Shown one piece after another: positions 1-7,384 of a stretch of 32,395 nucleotides of DNA (position 1 is the first letter of the stretch; each line of letters begins with the position of its first letter). This DNA is from an uncultured Parabacteroides sp. (GTDB lineage Bacteria; Bacteroidota; Bacteroidia; Bacteroidales; Tannerellaceae). The notes under the pieces were generated by a model. That model was not told the DNA's origin. It saw nothing but the letters and a program-made list of their open reading frames with translations, and ran no database searches. Both the position numbers and the translations under genes were made by a program. The stretch is from assembly GCA_947074335.1 (NCBI GenBank), contig CAMTPG010000001.1, positions 1 through 32,395 on the forward strand, in the 5' to 3' direction.

Positions 1-51
1 AGCATCTGCCTTACAAGCAGAGGGTCGGCGGTTCGAATCCGTCAACGCCCA
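1..51 (+). tRNA. tRNA-Val (anticodon TAC), 5' part outside window
   Basis: The window opens inside this tRNA. The anticodon stem is 5-9 (tctgc) paired with 17-21 (gcaga). Its seven-base loop cttacaa at 10-16 places the anticodon TAC at 12-14, which reads GTA (valine). The T arm is 27-31 with 39-43 around the loop ttcgaat. The 3' acceptor strand is 44-50 (aacgccc) and the discriminator is A51. CCA is not encoded. The D arm and 5' acceptor strand lie before base 1. Confidence 0.9.
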
Positions 52-61
52 CTTTATTTTA

Positions 62-93
62 AGACTGTCCGATATCTTCGGATGGTCTTTTTT
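62..93 (+). terminator. Rho-independent terminator after tRNA-Val
   Basis: An 11-bp stem with two G-T wobbles (62-72 with 78-88) and a five-base loop is followed directly by a run of T. It ends the tRNA-Val transcript. Confidence 0.8.
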
Positions 94-224
94 GTTTTTA
101 TATCACCCTGATAAAAATTCCTTCTCCGGACAGAATCAACTCCGATTCATTTTTATTCTTTCGCTAACCCGGATGAAATTTTCCGGTACACTTATTTTAT
201 CGGCATCGGATTTCATTTTTAATA

Positions 225-297
225 GTTGAAATCCCCTTGCAAGGGGATTAAAATCCCTTTGTAAAGCAGTTGAAATCCCTTTGCAAGGGAATTTCAG
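225..297. repeat. Cluster of REP-like palindromes
   Basis: The segment has a perfect 20-base palindrome at 230-249 (aatccccttg followed by its reverse complement). A degenerate half copy lies at about 250-265. A second near-palindrome at 271-296 shares the core aatccctttgcaaggg. Both full copies are preceded by gttga. The segment lies between the two tRNA genes with no reading frame, so it could be a REP-type element or the remnant of a small mobile element. No other copy is visible in this window. Confidence 0.55.
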
Positions 298-364
298 TTA
301 TTTTTCAGTCCATTTTATCAGGTAGTTATGCCGGTTTTCCATAACGATCGGAGTAAAAAAGAAA

Positions 365-398
365 AAAACCGTTATAATCTGCTGATTATAACGGTTTT
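365..398 (-). terminator. Terminator of tRNA-Arg
   Basis: A perfect 14-bp inverted repeat (365-378 with 385-398, loop ctgctg) lies just downstream of the minus-strand tRNA-Arg. Read on the minus strand it runs into a T-rich tail, as expected of an intrinsic terminator. Confidence 0.75.
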
Positions 399-405
399 AT
401 ATTTG

Positions 406-478
406 TGATCCGGGTGGGATTCAAACCCACGACCTTCAGAACCGGAATCTGACGCTCTATTCACTAAGCTACCGAACC
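406..478 (-). tRNA. tRNA-Arg (anticodon CCG)
   Basis: Read on the minus strand this is a complete 73-nt cloverleaf. The acceptor strands are ggttcgg and ccggatc (two G-U wobbles), the anticodon stem is tcaga/tctga, and the loop ttccggt gives anticodon CCG (arginine, codon CGG). The T arm is gtggg/cccac around tttgaat. The discriminator is A and CCA is not encoded. A consensus promoter lies upstream and a strong terminator downstream, so this looks like a single-gene transcript. Confidence 0.93.
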
Positions 479-492
479 TCTTTTAACGGTTG

Positions 493-524
493 CAAAAGTA
501 TGCAATCCATGGCAGTAAAACAAA
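493..524 (-). promoter_or_regulatory. Promoter of tRNA-Arg
   Basis: On the minus strand TTTG (521-524) is followed after 20 bases by TACTTTTG (493-500). This matches the Bacteroidota consensus TTTG-N19-21-TAnnTTTG. It ends 15 bases before the 5' end of the tRNA. Confidence 0.75.
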
Positions 525-608
525 TATTTCTTAAAAAATAGCATATACAGATTAAAAAGAAATCAGCCGCAGAACCGGCAGCATGAGGCAAATGTCTGCC
601 GGATTCTT

Positions 609-616
609 TATCTTTG
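609..616 (+). promoter_or_regulatory. -7 box of the ung promoter
   Basis: TATCTTTG fits the Bacteroidota -7 consensus TAnnTTTG and lies 55 bases before the ung start codon. No clear TTG -33 box is seen at the proper distance. Confidence 0.5.
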
Positions 617-670
617 TCCGAAATAAACAGATTAACAACATTCGGTTATCCGAAATTTATAGCATAATCC

Positions 671-1333
671 ATGGAGGTAAAAATAGAAGAAAGCTGGAAA
701 AAAGTACTTGCCGGTGAATTTGAAAAACCCTATTTCGAAGAGCTTACCCGGTTTGTCAGAAATGAATACAGAAACCAGACGGTCTATCCTGCGGGAGGCG
801 ATATCTTCAATGCCTTTGCCCATTGTCCGTTCGACCGGGTTAAAGTGGTTATTTTAGGACAGGACCCCTATCACGAACCGGGCCAGGCTCACGGTCTGTG
901 CTTCTCGGTGCAGGATGGCGTTCAGATTCCGCCTTCGCTGGTCAATATCTATAAAGAGATTGAAAATGATCTCGGACAGAAACCACCGACCACCGGTAAT
1001 TTAATGCGCTGGGCCGATCAGGGTGTTCTTTTACTAAATGCCACACTTACGGTGCAGGCACACCGGGCCGGATCGCATCAGAATAAAGGATGGGAGACAT
1101 TTACCGATGCTGTTATTCATAAACTGAATGAGAAGCGGGAACATGTAGTTTATCTGTTGTGGGGATCATACGCGCAGCGCAAAGGTGCATTTATTGATTC
1201 GGAAAAGAACCTGATATTAAAATCGCCTCACCCCTCGCCGCTTTCTGCCTATCGCGGATTTTTCGGCAACCGGCATTTCAGCAAAACCAATGCTTATCTG
1301 GAAGAAACAAAACAAACGCCCGTTCAATGGTAA
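671..1333 (+). CDS. ung: Uracil-DNA glycosylase, family 1
   Basis: This cytoplasmic base-excision repair enzyme removes uracil from DNA after cytosine deamination or dUTP incorporation. At 220 residues it is the normal length for family 1 UDG. The water-activating loop GQDPYH is at residues 63-68, with the catalytic aspartate at D65. The motif LLNATLTV starts near residue 120. The DNA-intercalation loop SPHPSPLSAYRG contains H187. All key residues are present. The stop codon lies in the loop of the downstream terminator, so the gene is probably transcribed alone. The next gene is convergent. Confidence 0.97.
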   Translation: MEVKIEESWKKVLAGEFEKPYFEELTRFVRNEYRNQTVYPAGGDIFNAFAHCPFDRVKVVILGQDPYHEPGQAHGLCFSVQDGVQIPPSLVNIYKEIENDLGQKPPTTGNLMRWADQGVLLLNATLTVQAHRAGSHQNKGWETFTDAVIHKLNEKREHVVYLLWGSYAQRKGAFIDSEKNLILKSPHPSPLSAYRGFFGNRHFSKTNAYLEETKQTPVQW

Positions 1334-1349
1334 TACTGAACGGGCGTTT
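1314..1349. terminator. Bidirectional terminator between ung and lptD
   Basis: A perfect 13-bp inverted repeat (1314-1326 with 1337-1349) has the ung stop codon in its ten-base loop. It is T-rich after the stem on the plus strand and flanked by an A-rich stretch on the left, so it can serve both ung and the convergent lptD. Confidence 0.8.
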
Positions 1350-1377
1350 TATTTTTATCTGAAATGCGGCCGGCCGG

Positions 1378-4125
1378 TTAATACCAGGTCTGACCGTCAC
1401 GATAGTTACTACTTTTCCTCCATTTCAAGTCCTTGAGCAGCGACGAAGTTACCGCCACATTGAAAGTATACGATTTGTAAGGTCCCACGGGTACAAAACT
1501 GGCAGTCATCTGCCAACAGTGCAGATCGCGGGTAATATTACAGGTCATATACGAAATCTTCTTCGCATCACAATCATAGGTCGCATTAAAATTAAAACGC
1601 CAATTCTTGGTAGGCTGAATATTTCCGTTGAAATTGAGCGAATGGGTTAAACGATAATCATATTCCATTTTATTGGGATTAAAATCACCATATCCTAAAG
1701 TCAGACCATAATTAAAAGTAAGACTCCACGGAATGTTGTTTATCATATACCCGTCATCATCATAATCACCCGAACTTTTTTTAGCCCCGCGTATTCGGCC
1801 TCCCTGCTTTTCGGGAGCCTCTTCAGGTCCGTTTGTGCCGTCGGAGAGCTGTTCGAACACCGGTTCGTACGGCGAATTCGGATCATTTGCCAAAGGCCCG
1901 TCATCTCCGCCTCCGCCACCCAGACCAAACCAGTTTTTAAACATATCGTTGGTGAAGGTATAGGAGAAACTGGTTCCGGTAGACCGCAGACGACCTAATC
2001 CCTTACGGGCTTTCCAGCGGGGCACATCCACACGGTAAGGACGTCCTGTCACTTCATTGTATCCGTAAGTATAGGTATCAAATACCCCGTTCAGATTCAA
2101 TGTATAGTTCTTTGAAAGTTTCAGACGCAAACCTACATTCAGATCACTCCATTTAAATGAGTCGGCTGCCATATTGTAAGTCATCCCGAGTGAAAGCTTA
2201 TCAATCAGACTGATCTTTTTCACGCCGGTTGAATCTTTATCGGACTTCACCTTCATTTCAATATTATTATCCAGCTGAAAACTGACACTTCCGTTTTTAC
2301 CGGAAGGAACCGAACCGAATAAACCACTTTCGAAAGGTGAATAATAGACATCCTGCATGATACCGTATTGATCTTCGTACTGGAAGCTTTTCCAGAAACC
2401 AAAACTTGATTTTCCGAAATCGGGCGAATAACTCAGCGTTACCGAAGGTTCCATACGATGCCGGATCATTTCAATCTTATCGCCAAACATTGAAAAGGGT
2501 TTGTAAAAACCATAGAGTGTGGTAGAAGCCGAAACCGATGTATTGAAATTATACAATCGGTAGAAACCATAGGTGGTATCGCGGTTCACTACTGTCTTAT
2601 TCTGGAAATCATATCCTTTTTCAATCTTATTGGTATACCATTTCTCCGTATAATTAAAAGAGGGAGAAATGTTGAAATACTTAAAGATATTAAATGTGGC
2701 ACTGATCGGGATCTGATGCTGGAAAGCATTCTGCCAGTCTTTGATCAGATTCGATTTAAACAGATGTCCCTCTTTAGCTACGATACTATTTCTGAAATAA
2801 CCGTTATAACTCATCGAAATCTTTTCGTACCAGCGCTCTTTAGTCAGGGCGTTTTTACGTTTGAAAGGATAGATACGACTCATATTCACGGTTAAATCGG
2901 GAAGAGTAACCGCAATGGTGGAGTCTCGCGTACGCTGATTAATCGTCATCGTTGCAGAAAGACTGAACGGACTATTGGGAAAGCGTTGTGTAAAGTTTAT
3001 ACTCGATCCTTTTGTATTTTGAACACGGTCACTGTTATAGTAACTGTTTATATCATTTACATCGTAACTGCTGGTGGCAAAATTCACACTGGCAGAGAAC
3101 GACTGATAGGGATTAGCCTTCGGATCCTGCGTGTGTGTCCATACAATTTTAAAGTCTTTTGAAACACTGTGATCCGGCAAGCCTTTATCGCCCAGTTTGG
3201 TTACCAGATAAGAGGCATTGAAATTACCGTTAAACATATATCGTTTGCGGTAAGACGACCGGGCAGCCAGTCCCCACGATCCTTTTGTATAAATTTCGCC
3301 CGTGGCAGCCAGGTCCATATAATCGCTAAGAGCAAAATAATAACCACCGTCGCGTAAATAAAATCCACGCACACTTTCATCACCGAATGTGGGCATGATA
3401 ATACCCGACGAATAGCTACTTGAAAAGGGGAAGAAACAAAAAGGCAGACCAATGGGATAAAGCGGCACATCCTCGAAAACCATATAGACCGGTCCGGTTA
3501 CAATATTTTTGCCCGGACGTACCTTGGCTTTCGTCATATGGATATAAAAGTGCGGATGATCATGCTCATCACAGGTGGTATATCGCCCGCCGGCCATATT
3601 CATTACATCATCATCCATTTTTTTGGTCTGACCGGCTGTAACATACCCTTCACCCTGCTGGGTAATCACATCTGTAATGTATCCTTTCTTGGTGCCAAAA
3701 TTATATCGCATGGTTTTCGATTCATATTCTTCGGCTCCATCCTTGAACAACGGATAACCAAACTCATCACCAATCGAATCGAGGCCGAACTTGGCAAAAA
3801 CAATGCTGCTGTCCATATTCATTTCGATGATTTCGGATTGAAGTTCAATCTGTTGATACTTCACATCACTTTCACCAAACAGGTAGGCCCAGTTACCCTG
3901 GGTAAGAATCATGGAGTCTTTTGCCTGATAAGTAACGGGAGCATCGAGTCCGGCCGGACGCTTGGGAACCGTATCGAGTGCCAGTATGCTGCTGTCCTGA
4001 CTAACAGGCACAATCGTATCACCTACAACAAGCAATGTTGTATCCGTAGGAGTTATGTCTTGTGCTTGAGCCAACCCGTTCACTGCGAAAAGAATCAGGA
4101 GGATAATCAGGCATTTGTATTTCAT
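1378..4125 (-). CDS. lptD: LPS assembly outer-membrane protein LptD (OstA), Bacteroidota type
   Basis: The product is an outer-membrane beta-barrel that, with LptE, inserts lipopolysaccharide into the outer leaflet. I chose the ATG at 4125, which begins MKYKCLIILLILF and gives a normal signal peptide ending near AQA. An ATG at 4146 and a TTG at 4152 lie upstream in frame and cannot be excluded. A periplasmic OstA-like domain follows, with a stretch rich in FEDVPLYPIGLPFCFFPFS-type residues at its junction with the barrel. The rest is aromatic-rich beta strands ending in a C-terminal aromatic residue. An acidic, glycine-rich insert (GGGGGDD to YDDDG, about residues 745-810) is probably an extracellular loop. 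Confidence 0.88.
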   Translation of the reverse strand: MKYKCLIILLILFAVNGLAQAQDITPTDTTLLVVGDTIVPVSQDSSILALDTVPKRPAGLDAPVTYQAKDSMILTQGNWAYLFGESDVKYQQIELQSEIIEMNMDSSIVFAKFGLDSIGDEFGYPLFKDGAEEYESKTMRYNFGTKKGYITDVITQQGEGYVTAGQTKKMDDDVMNMAGGRYTTCDEHDHPHFYIHMTKAKVRPGKNIVTGPVYMVFEDVPLYPIGLPFCFFPFSSSYSSGIIMPTFGDESVRGFYLRDGGYYFALSDYMDLAATGEIYTKGSWGLAARSSYRKRYMFNGNFNASYLVTKLGDKGLPDHSVSKDFKIVWTHTQDPKANPYQSFSASVNFATSSYDVNDINSYYNSDRVQNTKGSSINFTQRFPNSPFSLSATMTINQRTRDSTIAVTLPDLTVNMSRIYPFKRKNALTKERWYEKISMSYNGYFRNSIVAKEGHLFKSNLIKDWQNAFQHQIPISATFNIFKYFNISPSFNYTEKWYTNKIEKGYDFQNKTVVNRDTTYGFYRLYNFNTSVSASTTLYGFYKPFSMFGDKIEMIRHRMEPSVTLSYSPDFGKSSFGFWKSFQYEDQYGIMQDVYYSPFESGLFGSVPSGKNGSVSFQLDNNIEMKVKSDKDSTGVKKISLIDKLSLGMTYNMAADSFKWSDLNVGLRLKLSKNYTLNLNGVFDTYTYGYNEVTGRPYRVDVPRWKARKGLGRLRSTGTSFSYTFTNDMFKNWFGLGGGGGDDGPLANDPNSPYEPVFEQLSDGTNGPEEAPEKQGGRIRGAKKSSGDYDDDGYMINNIPWSLTFNYGLTLGYGDFNPNKMEYDYRLTHSLNFNGNIQPTKNWRFNFNATYDCDAKKISYMTCNITRDLHCWQMTASFVPVGPYKSYTFNVAVTSSLLKDLKWRKSSNYRDGQTWY

Positions 4126-4222
4126 ATTCAGTTGAGAATTGATCATATACAATTAACAAGAGAATAATATATACCACCGGCACAGAAAACGTCTTTCATG
4201 TTAATTGCAGAGTTACAAGGCA

Positions 4223-4230
4223 CAAAGATA
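4223..4230 (-). promoter_or_regulatory. -7 box upstream of lptD
   Basis: TATCTTTG on the minus strand matches the TAnnTTTG consensus, about 80-100 bases before the candidate lptD starts. No -33 TTG is seen at the usual spacing, so the call is moderate. Confidence 0.45.
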
Positions 4231-4256
4231 CAACATTTCAACATGACCATACTGTT

Positions 4257-4799
4257 TTATTTCCCTAAAAAGAGTTTACACCAGTTATCAAACCGCTCAA
4301 CCGTTTCATTTCCATGCTTCTGCAGTCCGGCGCGTACCTTTTCGACGGATTTTTCTTTTCCCGGTTTTGTCTTGCTGAAAAACTTATCTGCAAAACAAAT
4401 CAGCTGTTCTTCCAGCGTCTCGGGAACATAATCACCGGGAGGTAAAGGCAATTGTTCCGTTTCAATCATCTCACGGGTAATGCCTGTCCCGGTGTGCCGC
4501 TCACAAACACGTGCATGTTTCGGATAACCGGCTTTACGTAACAATTCGGCTCCCTGATAACCGTGACAGATATACGGCGAATCGCCGTGACAATCAATGG
4601 ATGGTGCATTACAGCAAAATACACCCAGATCATGCAAGAGTGCCGCTTCTTCTATAAATTGAAGGTCAAGATTCATTTCGGGATGCTGTTTTGCAAGCTC
4701 CAGCGCCTTATCGGCCACACTGCGACTATGATTTACCAGAATATGATAAGCCTCACTATCGGGCGAATAATATTCGGAAATTATCTGTAATGGATCCAT
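4257..4799 (-). CDS. HD-domain phosphohydrolase
   Basis: This is a 180-residue soluble protein of the HD superfamily, whose members are metal-dependent phosphohydrolases acting on nucleotides or phosphate esters. The metal-binding pattern is visible: H24 in LVNHSRSV, the HD pair H56-D57 in ALLHDLG, histidines at 79 and 102 (CHGYQG, ERHTGTG), and an aspartate at 138 in CFADKFF. The substrate cannot be told from sequence; short HD proteins of this kind are usually left as predicted hydrolases. There is no signal peptide. The gene has its own promoter and lies upstream of lptD on the same strand, but lptD has a separate -7 box. Confidence 0.85.
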   Translation of the reverse strand: MDPLQIISEYYSPDSEAYHILVNHSRSVADKALELAKQHPEMNLDLQFIEEAALLHDLGVFCCNAPSIDCHGDSPYICHGYQGAELLRKAGYPKHARVCERHTGTGITREMIETEQLPLPPGDYVPETLEEQLICFADKFFSKTKPGKEKSVEKVRAGLQKHGNETVERFDNWCKLFLGK

Positions 4800-4820
4800 A
4801 TTTGTGTGTTAAAAGACTGA

Positions 4821-4851
4821 CAAAGATAATGAATAAAGCTTAACCTGCAAA
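4821..4851 (-). promoter_or_regulatory. Promoter of the HD-domain gene
   Basis: On the minus strand TTTG (4848-4851) precedes TATCTTTG (4821-4828) by 19 bases. This is a very good Bacteroidota promoter and gives a short leader of about 15 bases. A second TATCTTTG overlaps the -33 box at 4848-4855 and may be an alternative start site. Confidence 0.65.
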
Positions 4852-4949
4852 GATAACAGACAATGAGCATACAAAACAACCTGCATCACCCTGCAAAAAA
4901 TAAGGTAGTTAAAAAGCGCACTAAAATTAGGCCGAGAAAAAAGTTTACT

Positions 4950-4957
4950 TATTTTTG
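4950..4957 (+). promoter_or_regulatory. -7 box of the namZ promoter
   Basis: TATTTTTG lies 29 bases before the start codon. The -33 region has only a partial match (TTAG at 4927-4930, spacing 19). Confidence 0.55.
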
Positions 4958-4986
4958 TGAAACGGAAAAATCAATTTTAATTTTTT

Positions 4987-6186
4987 ATGAGTAAACGATT
5001 CATTAATGTCTGCCTGACGCTTTGTTTCATTTTTGCCTCTGCATTATCTGCAACTACACAAACAAAAGATCCGCTGGTGCTGGGTGCCGAACGAATGGAT
5101 GAGATTGTACGTCTCTTAAACGGAAAACGCGTAGGTTTAATTGTAAACCAGACATCGATTCTTGAACATCAGGATCAACAACATGTACTGGATGCATTAC
5201 TGGATAATGGCATTGAGGTTGTTAAAGTATTTGCTCCCGAACACGGCTTCCGGGGTACAGCCGATGCCGGTGCCACGGTAAAAGACAGTCGTGATCAAAA
5301 AACAGGCATTCCCATTATCTCATTATATGGAAAAAACAAAAAGCCCACAGCCGAACAGCTGGCAGATCTGGATGTGGTGGTTTTCGATATTCAGGATGTG
5401 GGTGCCCGCTTTTATACCTACATCAGCACCATGCAATATGCCATGGAGGCCTGTGCTGCCAATAAAAAACCTTTCGTGGTATTGGACCGTCCCAATCCGA
5501 ACGATTTTGTAGATGGCCCGGTACGTCAAAAAGGATTCGAATCGTTTGTAGGTGTTGCTCCTATTCCGGTTTTGCACGGACTCACTGTTGGCGAACTGGC
5601 ACAAATGATCAATGGCGAAGGATGGCTCAATGCGAATCCGGACACCTGCGAGCTTACGGTAATTACGTTGGAAAACTGGAACCACGGTGACCCCTACTGG
5701 CTGCCTGTTAAACCTTCTCCCAATTTACCAAATGATCAATCAATACGCCTGTATCCTTCACTTTGTTTTTTTGAAGGCACAAATATCAGTGTGGGGCGCG
5801 GCACCTATTCGCCTTTTCAAATCCTGGGGGCACCCGATTCGCGCTATGGTAATTTCACATTTACACCGGTTTCGTTACCGGGCTTTGATACCAAGCCGCT
5901 CCATATGGATAAAGTATGTTATGGTGTAGATTTACGCGAACTGCCCTTCGAAGGCGGATTAACCTTGAAATTTCTGATGGATTTTTATGAGAAAGCAGGA
6001 AAGGATCAGGCCTTTTTCTTTTCTCGGGCTAACTGGTTTGATTTACTGGCAGGCACAAAAGAGCTGCGATATCAGATGGTAAGGGGCATGAGTGAAAAAG
6101 AAATTCGCGATAGCTGGAAGCCTGACTTGGATAAGTATAAAAAGATGAGAAAAAAATATTTATTATATCCCGATTATAAGGATTGA
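4987..6186 (+). CDS. namZ: Exo-beta-N-acetylmuramidase NamZ family (DUF1343, GH171)
   Basis: The protein is exported (signal peptide MSKRFINVCLTLCFIFASAL, cleavage near SATTQ) and belongs to the DUF1343/NamZ family. Characterised members cleave terminal N-acetylmuramic acid from peptidoglycan fragments, a cell-wall recycling role. It is 399 residues, the full family length. The N-terminal domain carries typical family motifs: GKRVGLIVNQTS, KVFAPEHGFRG near residue 85, FDIQDVGARFYTYI near 133 and VLDRPNPN. The C-terminal part has FFEGTNISVGRGT near residue 263. It is monocistronic between its own promoter and a strong terminator. Activity on muramic acid is inferred from the family. Confidence 0.88.
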   Translation: MSKRFINVCLTLCFIFASALSATTQTKDPLVLGAERMDEIVRLLNGKRVGLIVNQTSILEHQDQQHVLDALLDNGIEVVKVFAPEHGFRGTADAGATVKDSRDQKTGIPIISLYGKNKKPTAEQLADLDVVVFDIQDVGARFYTYISTMQYAMEACAANKKPFVVLDRPNPNDFVDGPVRQKGFESFVGVAPIPVLHGLTVGELAQMINGEGWLNANPDTCELTVITLENWNHGDPYWLPVKPSPNLPNDQSIRLYPSLCFFEGTNISVGRGTYSPFQILGAPDSRYGNFTFTPVSLPGFDTKPLHMDKVCYGVDLRELPFEGGLTLKFLMDFYEKAGKDQAFFFSRANWFDLLAGTKELRYQMVRGMSEKEIRDSWKPDLDKYKKMRKKYLLYPDYKD

Positions 6187-6190
6187 TACA

Positions 6191-6224
6191 AAAAAACATT
6201 AACCGGTTTCGGTTAATGTTTTTT
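6191..6224. terminator. Bidirectional terminator after namZ and the META genes
   Basis: A 15-bp stem (6191-6205 with 6210-6224) has a gttt loop, with A-rich and T-rich outer ends. It serves namZ from the left and the convergent META-domain genes from the right. Confidence 0.85.
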
Positions 6225-6265
6225 TATGCGTTTAAATCCGTCAGGTTTATATTAAACAGCTTTGT

Positions 6266-6706
6266 TTATTGTTTCTGCAGCACAAAAAGTTTTGTATTGT
6301 TTGCACTAAAAAAAACAATCCGGTCAACAGTCCCCTCTTCCGGCGCAAAGCGAACGGCCTGCTTTAAAGCCTCCAGTAAAGCCTGCTCCTCCTCCATATC
6401 GGGACAAGCCATGCGGGTTGTAGAAATATCCAGAAAACGGATGATGGATTTTCGTTCGGGATTGTATTCAACCTTTCCCATCATCCGGTTGCATCCGGCA
6501 TTTCCGGAAATGGTATGCCGCGGGATATCCAATTCGACAAAAGGTTGCGAACGGGTATTATTTAACTTTTTTGAATTGAGTTCCGTTACAGACCATTTGC
6601 CATTTAAATCATCAAATGATACCGTCAGCTCTTTTTGTGTTTTACAGGAGACCAGTAAACCGGCAATCAGAATAAAACTGAAACAGATTAGTTTTTGTAA
6701 CTTCAT
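6266..6706 (-). CDS. META-domain lipoprotein (HslJ-like)
   Basis: A 146-residue lipoprotein with the lipobox LLVSC (Cys21). The rest is one META domain: the opening LNGKWSVTELN near residue 34, the core ISGNAGCNRMMG near residue 67, then RMACPDMEEEQALLEAL. META domains occur in HslJ and related envelope proteins, and their biochemical role is not settled. It lies 10 bases downstream of a second META lipoprotein, so the two form an operon and probably arose by duplication. The protein is likely periplasmic, anchored to a membrane. Confidence 0.85.
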   Translation of the reverse strand: MKLQKLICFSFILIAGLLVSCKTQKELTVSFDDLNGKWSVTELNSKKLNNTRSQPFVELDIPRHTISGNAGCNRMMGKVEYNPERKSIIRFLDISTTRMACPDMEEEQALLEALKQAVRFAPEEGTVDRIVFFSANNTKLFVLQKQ

Positions 6707-6716
6707 AATTTATAAA

Positions 6717-7193
6717 TCAGGGTTGAACTAAAATCAAAACAGGATTTCCGTTTTCATCAATCAGCCATACTTCATTATCAGCATTTCCGTTTTTAACACC
6801 TTTTACCTGTGGAATAGCCTGCAAAATCTGTTGTTCAATATCCATACCCGGACAAGCCATCATGGTTACCTGACCTGGCTCGATCGACAAAAATGCAGCA
6901 TCTTCATCAGAAAGCAGAATGGAAGCATTCATTATATTGCAGCCCACATTGGCATGCAACCGTTTATCATTTACATTAAAATCCATAAATGGCATCTCTT
7001 CGAGCGCTATTTCCTGATTGCCCACTTTTACAATATTCCATTTCCCCTGCAAATCGGTTGCATTTTTCGAAACTGCAGCAACCGGCACTTCCGTTTTAAC
7101 CGATTCAGTCTCTTTTTTTTGTACGCCCGAACAGGAACTGCAAGCAAAAATAAACATCGGCAATGCTCCGATTAATAAGATCATCTTTTTCAT
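6717..7193 (-). CDS. META-domain lipoprotein, paralogue
   Basis: A 158-residue lipoprotein. A short hydrophobic leader is followed by cysteines in the FACSSC stretch, either of which could be lipidated. The META domain is recognisable by LQGKWNIVKVGN, the core HANVGCNIMNA and MMACPGMDIEQQILQAI. It is the first gene of the two-gene operon with the META gene at 6266-6706, and the two match in all three domain motifs. Its sequence between signal and domain is a short charged linker. No clear promoter was identified in the 190 bases shared with the divergent M23 gene. Confidence 0.84.
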   Translation of the reverse strand: MKKMILLIGALPMFIFACSSCSGVQKKETESVKTEVPVAAVSKNATDLQGKWNIVKVGNQEIALEEMPFMDFNVNDKRLHANVGCNIMNASILLSDEDAAFLSIEPGQVTMMACPGMDIEQQILQAIPQVKGVKNGNADNEVWLIDENGNPVLILVQP

Positions 7194-7328
7194 ACGCGGA
7201 TAAAAATTACAAGTATATATATGTTAGATGTAAAGGAAAGAATAAAAGTTGTACGCTTATCGAATATTTATTCTACATTAACATTTAGAAAGTATCATTA
7301 TAATAGTATATATTCCGTTTTAATTCCG

Positions 7329-7336
7329 TAAGTTTG
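7329..7336 (+). promoter_or_regulatory. -7 box upstream of the M23 gene
   Basis: TAAGTTTG fits TAnnTTTG and lies 48 bases before the GTG start. No matching -33 TTG is seen. Confidence 0.4.
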
Positions 7337-7384
7337 TGGCTGAAAAACAAATAACGCCCTTAATACGAAAAGCTAACTTATATT

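Noticed and set aside
230..296. Possible CRISPR-like repeats
   Set aside because: Only two full copies and one half copy, palindromic and without regular unique spacers; no cas genes in the window.
1..480. tRNA genes as attachment site of an integrated island
   Set aside because: No integrase, no repeated tRNA 3' end elsewhere in the window and no mobility genes; the neighbouring genes are housekeeping.
3538..4167. Plus-strand open frame of about 209 codons
   Set aside because: It lies entirely opposite the signal peptide and N-terminal domain of lptD, has no promoter, and its translation looks like an antisense shadow.
6183..6731. Plus-strand open frame of 182 codons
   Set aside because: Antisense shadow of the META-domain gene, running through the bidirectional terminator.
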